Assembly (NCBI RefSeq): GCF_028369105.1
Contig: NZ_JAQNDO010000001.1
Span: forward strand, 12,556,501-12,620,500
Reading direction: 5' to 3'
DNA: 64,000 nucleotides
Origin: Polyangium mundeleinium
Lineage (GTDB): Bacteria; Myxococcota_A; Polyangia; Polyangiales; Polyangiaceae
A program made the translations under genes and the position numbers. Below the pieces are notes generated by a model. The model was not told the DNA's origin. It made no database searches and saw only the letters and a program-made list of their open reading frames with translations. Below, piece after piece: positions 60,911 to 64,000 of the stretch (position 1 is the stretch's first letter; every line of letters begins with the position of its first letter).

Positions 60911-62131
60911 TCAGGCGGCCAGCTGCCGCAGGGATTCCCACGCCTGCGCTTCGTCGATGTCTTCGGCACGCTCGTACTCGTTAACGGGCAGCACGCGCTC
61001 GGCCTGAAGCGCTTCCCTGTATCGCCTTGCGTTCCGACGGATTCTCATGTCCAGCGGCAGCTCTGCCATCGCCTGATCAAACAGGGCGTTCACCTGTCTT
61101 GCTGGCCGCCGGAGCCCGGCCGCGGCGATCGCCCAGCACTCCAGGAGCAAACCGCGTGGCTGTGCCTGCCGCGTGATCGAAAGGCCGGCTTCGCAGAAGC
61201 GCTCCGCATCCGCAATGCGCCCGGATTCGAGCGCGAAGAGCGCGGCATACAAGTAAGGCCACTCGTGTCTCGTGCCCTGTTTGGCGGCTTCCGTAAAGTC
61301 CCACATTGCCCGCGTTCGGTCGACGTGCAACAGCGCGAGTCCGCGTGCGACCAACGTCTCATGGTAGTGGTGAGCCGCCACGGCGCGCTCAAAGGATTGC
61401 AGGGCACGCTCCTTATCGCCTAGCCGGTCGTAAGCGATTCCAGCAGCAACCAGACCAGCCGCGCGAGATAGGGGAAGCGCGGCATCATCGCTCCACGCAC
61501 GCTCCACGAGCCGGACGACGAGCTCGTGGGTATGCTTGCGAGCCGCTTCCTCGGCGGCTCCCACCGCTGCTCGTTCGAGGATGCAAGCCGCTTCGAGCAT
61601 GAGCCTCGCCGATGGATGGTCTCGCAGTTCGATCTCCGCTGCGCGCCGGGAAGTCTCATCGGTCAGGCCGGCTCTAGCGAGTGCATGAAACGCGAGCACC
61701 TCATGCGTATCGTTAGGCTCTATCTCATTCGCAAAATCGTAGAAGCAACTCGCGGCGATGTAGAACCCCTGTCGTTCCCAGCACATCCCAATGGCATCGA
61801 TATGGTGTGCTTCGAGCGTTGGCAACTTCCTCAAAAGCTCCAGCGTTCGGCGGTTCTCATCGGCCCTGAATGCAGACGCAAGCTGCTTCTGTACGTTTTC
61901 GAGGGTCTCCCCCTCGACGAGCGGCTCGACTCGACGCTTCCCTTCGATGATGTAAAGGTCCTCGGAAAGATCGTCGAGGAGCGCTTGCTCCTCCTCGCTC
62001 GCAGCGAGGTAGGGCGCATCCATCTCGTCGCGAAGCCGGTCCGCCCGCTCCCCATCGCTGCGTCCTGCTCGCATTTCTCGGTGCAGCTCGACGAGCAACT
62101 CTTCGTACCTCGAGCACGCAGACGACCGCAT
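60911..62131 (-). CDS. Helical-repeat (TPR-like) protein downstream of a toxin-like gene
   Basis: A 406-residue, cytoplasmic, all-alpha protein. Helix pairs resembling TPR/SEL units recur from about residue 90 to the end (e.g. GFYIAASCFYDFANEIEPND, AAGIAYDRLGDKERALQSFERA, YLYAALFALESGRIADAERF). It has no catalytic motif. Its ATG is 1 nt after the stop of the Tse2-like gene, so the pair is co-expressed and it may be a partner or immunity protein. Base composition is clearly lower in GC than its neighbours (around half GC near 61681-61740), pointing to separate origin. ATG 62131 is preferred to an open extension to 62152, which would overlap the upstream gene. Confidence 0.72.
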   Translation of the reverse strand: MRSSACSRYEELLVELHREMRAGRSDGERADRLRDEMDAPYLAASEEEQALLDDLSEDLYIIEGKRRVEPLVEGETLENVQKQLASAFRADENRRTLELLRKLPTLEAHHIDAIGMCWERQGFYIAASCFYDFANEIEPNDTHEVLAFHALARAGLTDETSRRAAEIELRDHPSARLMLEAACILERAAVGAAEEAARKHTHELVVRLVERAWSDDAALPLSRAAGLVAAGIAYDRLGDKERALQSFERAVAAHHYHETLVARGLALLHVDRTRAMWDFTEAAKQGTRHEWPYLYAALFALESGRIADAERFCEAGLSITRQAQPRGLLLECWAIAAAGLRRPARQVNALFDQAMAELPLDMRIRRNARRYREALQAERVLPVNEYERAEDIDEAQAWESLRQLAA

Positions 62132-62132
62132 G

Positions 62133-62585
62133 TCAGCCCCCCTCATCCACAACCCACAGCCGTTGCGTGGCGGCGAGCTCTCGTTGGTAATTACCGATCG
62201 ACATTCGTTGGAGCGGCTGGATCACTCCGTGTTTGCTGGACGTTGGTATAAGCTCCAGGGAATCGCCCAAGGGTGCCCGCTCGAAGTTCGCTTCCCCGAT
62301 GCGAAACACGCGGTGCGCGTTGTTTCCTCGCGCGCCGTGCCGAAGATGACCGAGTCGCTCGGGGACTCGACTCGGAGGCAGGGCCGTCAGGCGCGGCGCC
62401 ACCGAAAGCCCCTCGCTGCAGGGTCCGACCTTCCCCTCACCGTCCGGATGCACATCTGTGGGCACAGACGGAGGTACGCACGCCCCCAGCATGTTCGCCG
62501 CCGTCCCCACTTTCGGAACCGCAGGCGACACCGACGGATCCTCCGGCACCATCGTCCTGTACATCTTCGGCCAAGCCGCTGACAT
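62133..62585 (-). CDS. Tse2-like ADP-ribosyltransferase toxin-family protein (candidate)
   Basis: A 150-residue protein whose layout matches what I recall of the Tse2 toxin fold (ADP-ribosyltransferase-like). The N-terminal strand is MYRTMVPEDPSVSP, the central block EGKVGPCSEGLSVAPRLTALPPSRVPE, and the C-terminal block SKHGVIQPLQRMSIGNYQ then LAATQRLWVV. The last two are the regions I associate with this family in myxobacteria; the match is from memory, not a search. Tse2 proteins act inside cells and are neutralised by a partner. GC is below the window's norm. The gene is followed at 1 nt by the helical-repeat gene. It has no signal peptide. ATG 62585 is the natural start. Confidence 0.5.
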   Translation of the reverse strand: MSAAWPKMYRTMVPEDPSVSPAVPKVGTAANMLGACVPPSVPTDVHPDGEGKVGPCSEGLSVAPRLTALPPSRVPERLGHLRHGARGNNAHRVFRIGEANFERAPLGDSLELIPTSSKHGVIQPLQRMSIGNYQRELAATQRLWVVDEGG

Positions 62586-62966
62586 GGTGGGCAACCTACC
62601 ACGTCGCGCAGGCCGTCGAGCCCTCCGCTTCCCCATCTTCGCTTTCGCGCCTCACCCCGCCCGCCTCCCGTGCCCCTCTTCAGCCCCGAACCCGCTCGCC
62701 GCCGCCCCCGCCGCGCCTCTCCCGAATCGAAGACCCACCTCGACGCCCTCGCCTCACCCCTCGCCGCTCGAACCCCCACCCCGCCCTCCTCCCCCGCCCT
62801 CCCCGCCGCTGAACCTCGCCTCCCGCCGCCCCCTCCGCCCTCCGCCCCCCCGATCGCCGCGTCCCGTTCGTCCCTGGAGCCCCATCTTCATCTTGAAACT
62901 CCCACCCCGGCCACCTCCGCAATCCCCCTTCCCAAGCTTCCTCCGTTCTTCGGGTATCCATATCCC
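62586..62966. other. C-rich, G-poor intergenic tract
   Basis: About 380 nt between the divergent toxin-like gene and the gene at 62967. From about 62640 to 62945 the plus strand is dominated by C and T, with few G (in 62761-62820, roughly nine G against nearly forty C). A reading frame continues upstream of ATG 62967 through this tract but encodes only Pro/Ser/Ala-rich low complexity, so I treat it as non-coding. Confidence 0.5.
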
Positions 62967-63749
62967 ATGAGCGAAGCCAAAGCCTCCCGCATGGTCTCCG
63001 ACCGCGTCTCGATCACCAACACCGTGGTCGCTGCAATCGACATCCATGGCCCCGAAATCGCGCCCACGCTGGAGATGATCCTTTTCCCCGGCGGCGTCCC
63101 GCAGCACCTCACCCTTGCCAAGGTCCTCGCCGCGTGCGGCGACCACCTTCGCGCGCGCGCCGACCAGCTCGTCACCGCCGACCGCACCCATATGATCGAG
63201 CTCGCCGACGACGACGGCTACCGCGCGAAGCGCGACGATTGCACCGTGGAAACGAGGGACTTCCTCGGCACGCTTCGCTCCGGCCTCGGGCGCAACTATG
63301 GCCAGGTCGTCGCCGGTGCTTATGGCCTCGGCGCCCCCATTCCCGAGGATCCGCACACCGTCCTCGTGCTCGCCGACAACGTCGAGAATCTGCTCCGCAA
63401 TCGCCCGCTCACCGAGCCGCCGAAAAACAAGAGCCTGAAGATCGACCCTATCGCGGCCGCCGACGACCTGAAGGCCAGCGCCTCGGCATTGAAGACGGCC
63501 CTGGGCGATGTGGACCGTGAAAAGCGCGAGGCGCAGCTCACGCAGACCGCCAAGAATGAGGCCATGACCGCCTGGGGAACGTCGTATTCGGGGGTGGCCG
63601 ACGCAGCCGCTGCCTTTTTCCTCCTCGCTGGCCGCCCCGCCCTGGCCGAGCGCGTGCGCCCCACGGCGCGCCGACGCGCGGGAATGCCCGAGCCCGAGGA
63701 CACGGTCGAAGCCGACGCAGACGCCTCGGTCGGAAGCACGACGCCCTGA
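62967..63749 (+). CDS. Hypothetical protein, predicted helical
   Basis: A 260-residue soluble protein that I do not recognise by function. It starts MSEAKASRMVSDRVSITNTV and is mostly helical, with LTLAKVLAACGDHLRARADQL, a charged segment GYRAKRDDCTVETRDFLGTL and a long C-terminal helix pair ending in AFFLLAGRPALAERVRPTARRR. The last block is of a type seen repeatedly in large myxobacterial genomes, usually in uncharacterised proteins. It precedes a Uma2-family gene on the same strand by 46 nt and may be co-transcribed. The start at 62967 is preferred over a Pro-rich upstream extension. Confidence 0.65.
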   Translation: MSEAKASRMVSDRVSITNTVVAAIDIHGPEIAPTLEMILFPGGVPQHLTLAKVLAACGDHLRARADQLVTADRTHMIELADDDGYRAKRDDCTVETRDFLGTLRSGLGRNYGQVVAGAYGLGAPIPEDPHTVLVLADNVENLLRNRPLTEPPKNKSLKIDPIAAADDLKASASALKTALGDVDREKREAQLTQTAKNEAMTAWGTSYSGVADAAAAFFLLAGRPALAERVRPTARRRAGMPEPEDTVEADADASVGSTTP

Positions 63750-63795
63750 ATACGTCCGCTTGCCACGGGGTGCATCGTCATGCAGGGTCCTTGGC

Positions 63796-64000
63796 ATGAC
63801 GTCCCTGGCCATTTCCACGGAGCCCAAAGCCGAGGAGCTGCCGGACGACCTGCCGCCGGACGACCTCTGGAGTGACCAGGCGCCCATGGAGTCCACCGAG
63901 CACCTCGCACAGATCACGCTCCTCCTGGAGAGCATCGAGCTCTTCTGGAAGGATCGGACGGACTTCTTCGCCGCGGGCGACCTGACGATCTACTTCAGCC
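63796..64000 (+). CDS. Uma2-family (DUF820) endonuclease-like protein, 5' end only
   Basis: The window ends after 68 codons of this gene. The visible N-terminus contains DLPPDDLWSDQAPMEST, then HLAQITLLLESIELFWKDR and FFAAGDLTIYFS, the standard opening of Uma2/DUF820 proteins, which have a PD-(D/E)XK nuclease fold. These proteins are multi-copy in cyanobacteria and myxobacteria and their cellular role is unclear. The catalytic residues lie beyond the window edge, so activity cannot be judged. ATG 63796 is the first start in frame with sensible family alignment. Confidence 0.75.
   Translation, partial: MTSLAISTEPKAEELPDDLPPDDLWSDQAPMESTEHLAQITLLLESIELFWKDRTDFFAAGDLTIYFS

Noticed and set aside
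62130-62582. Plus-strand frame antisense to the Tse2-like gene
   Set aside because: It is opposite the frame with recognisable family blocks, and its end becomes Arg/His-rich without pattern.
62670-62966. Pro/Ser-rich N-terminal extension of the 62967 protein
   Set aside because: Low complexity from the C-rich tract, with no signal or domain; the internal ATG opens an ordinary protein.

Overview
The window is very GC-rich, with G or C at most third codon positions. It carries Kelch lipoproteins with Gly-rich linkers, many small lipoproteins, modular cis-AT polyketide synthases and HTTM-DCC fusion proteins. This suggests a myxobacterium of the Polyangium/Sorangium type; the assignment is inference, because no rRNA gene is present. 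I saw no tRNA, rRNA, CRISPR array, insertion sequence or replication origin.

Left arm (1-12 kb): housekeeping and envelope genes. rpsT (S20) and polA converge. polA is the last gene of a probable leftward operon: membrane-tailed subtilase, small lipoprotein, PDZ protein, polA. To the right lie a class I/II aminotransferase, a Kelch lipoprotein followed by an orphan sulfate-binding lipoprotein, and a second subtilase without a signal peptide.

Centre (12-45 kb): specialised metabolism. A class I terpene synthase has a recognisable promoter and Shine-Dalgarno. Two paralogous small helical proteins of unknown function follow, the second split by an apparent frameshift. Next is a five-protein modular type I PKS. 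Four genes run leftward with 4-nt start/stop overlaps: (1) ACP-KS-AT-AT-DH-ER-KR-ACP, (2) KS-AT-KR-ACP, (3) KS-AT-DH-ER-KR-ACP, (4) KS-AT-KR-ACP. The fifth gene converges on them and encodes KS-(dead AT)-(dead DH)-(dead KR)-ACP-TE. Protein 1 has the tandem-AT loading layout known from myxobacteria, and its first AT lacks the carboxylate-binding arginine, as expected for a starter-selecting domain. KR2 has lost Lys and Asn of its catalytic tetrad. The last protein keeps live KS, ACP and thioesterase sites, but its AT, DH and KR are mutated beyond use. The inferred chain is: starter, methylmalonate (fully reduced), malonate-like (keto retained), methylmalonate (fully reduced), malonate-like (hydroxyl), then release by TE5 with or without one more trans-loaded extension. 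I cannot match it to a named compound. Two 11-bp-phased CCTCGAAC boxes, an inverted half-site and an 18-bp palindrome sit just upstream of the first PKS gene and look like an operator.

Right arm (45-64 kb): a tryptophan 2,3-dioxygenase gene leads two tandem HTTM membrane proteins, one with a DCC-type CxxC redox motif and one that has lost it. Then come an MBOAT acyltransferase operon with lipoproteins, a NodB-type deacetylase, a SirB1-like protein, an orphan histidine kinase, a lipoprotein, a GAF-GAF-GGDEF diguanylate cyclase and a lower-GC two-gene unit (Tse2-like ADP-ribosyltransferase toxin candidate plus helical-repeat protein). The window ends inside a Uma2-family gene.
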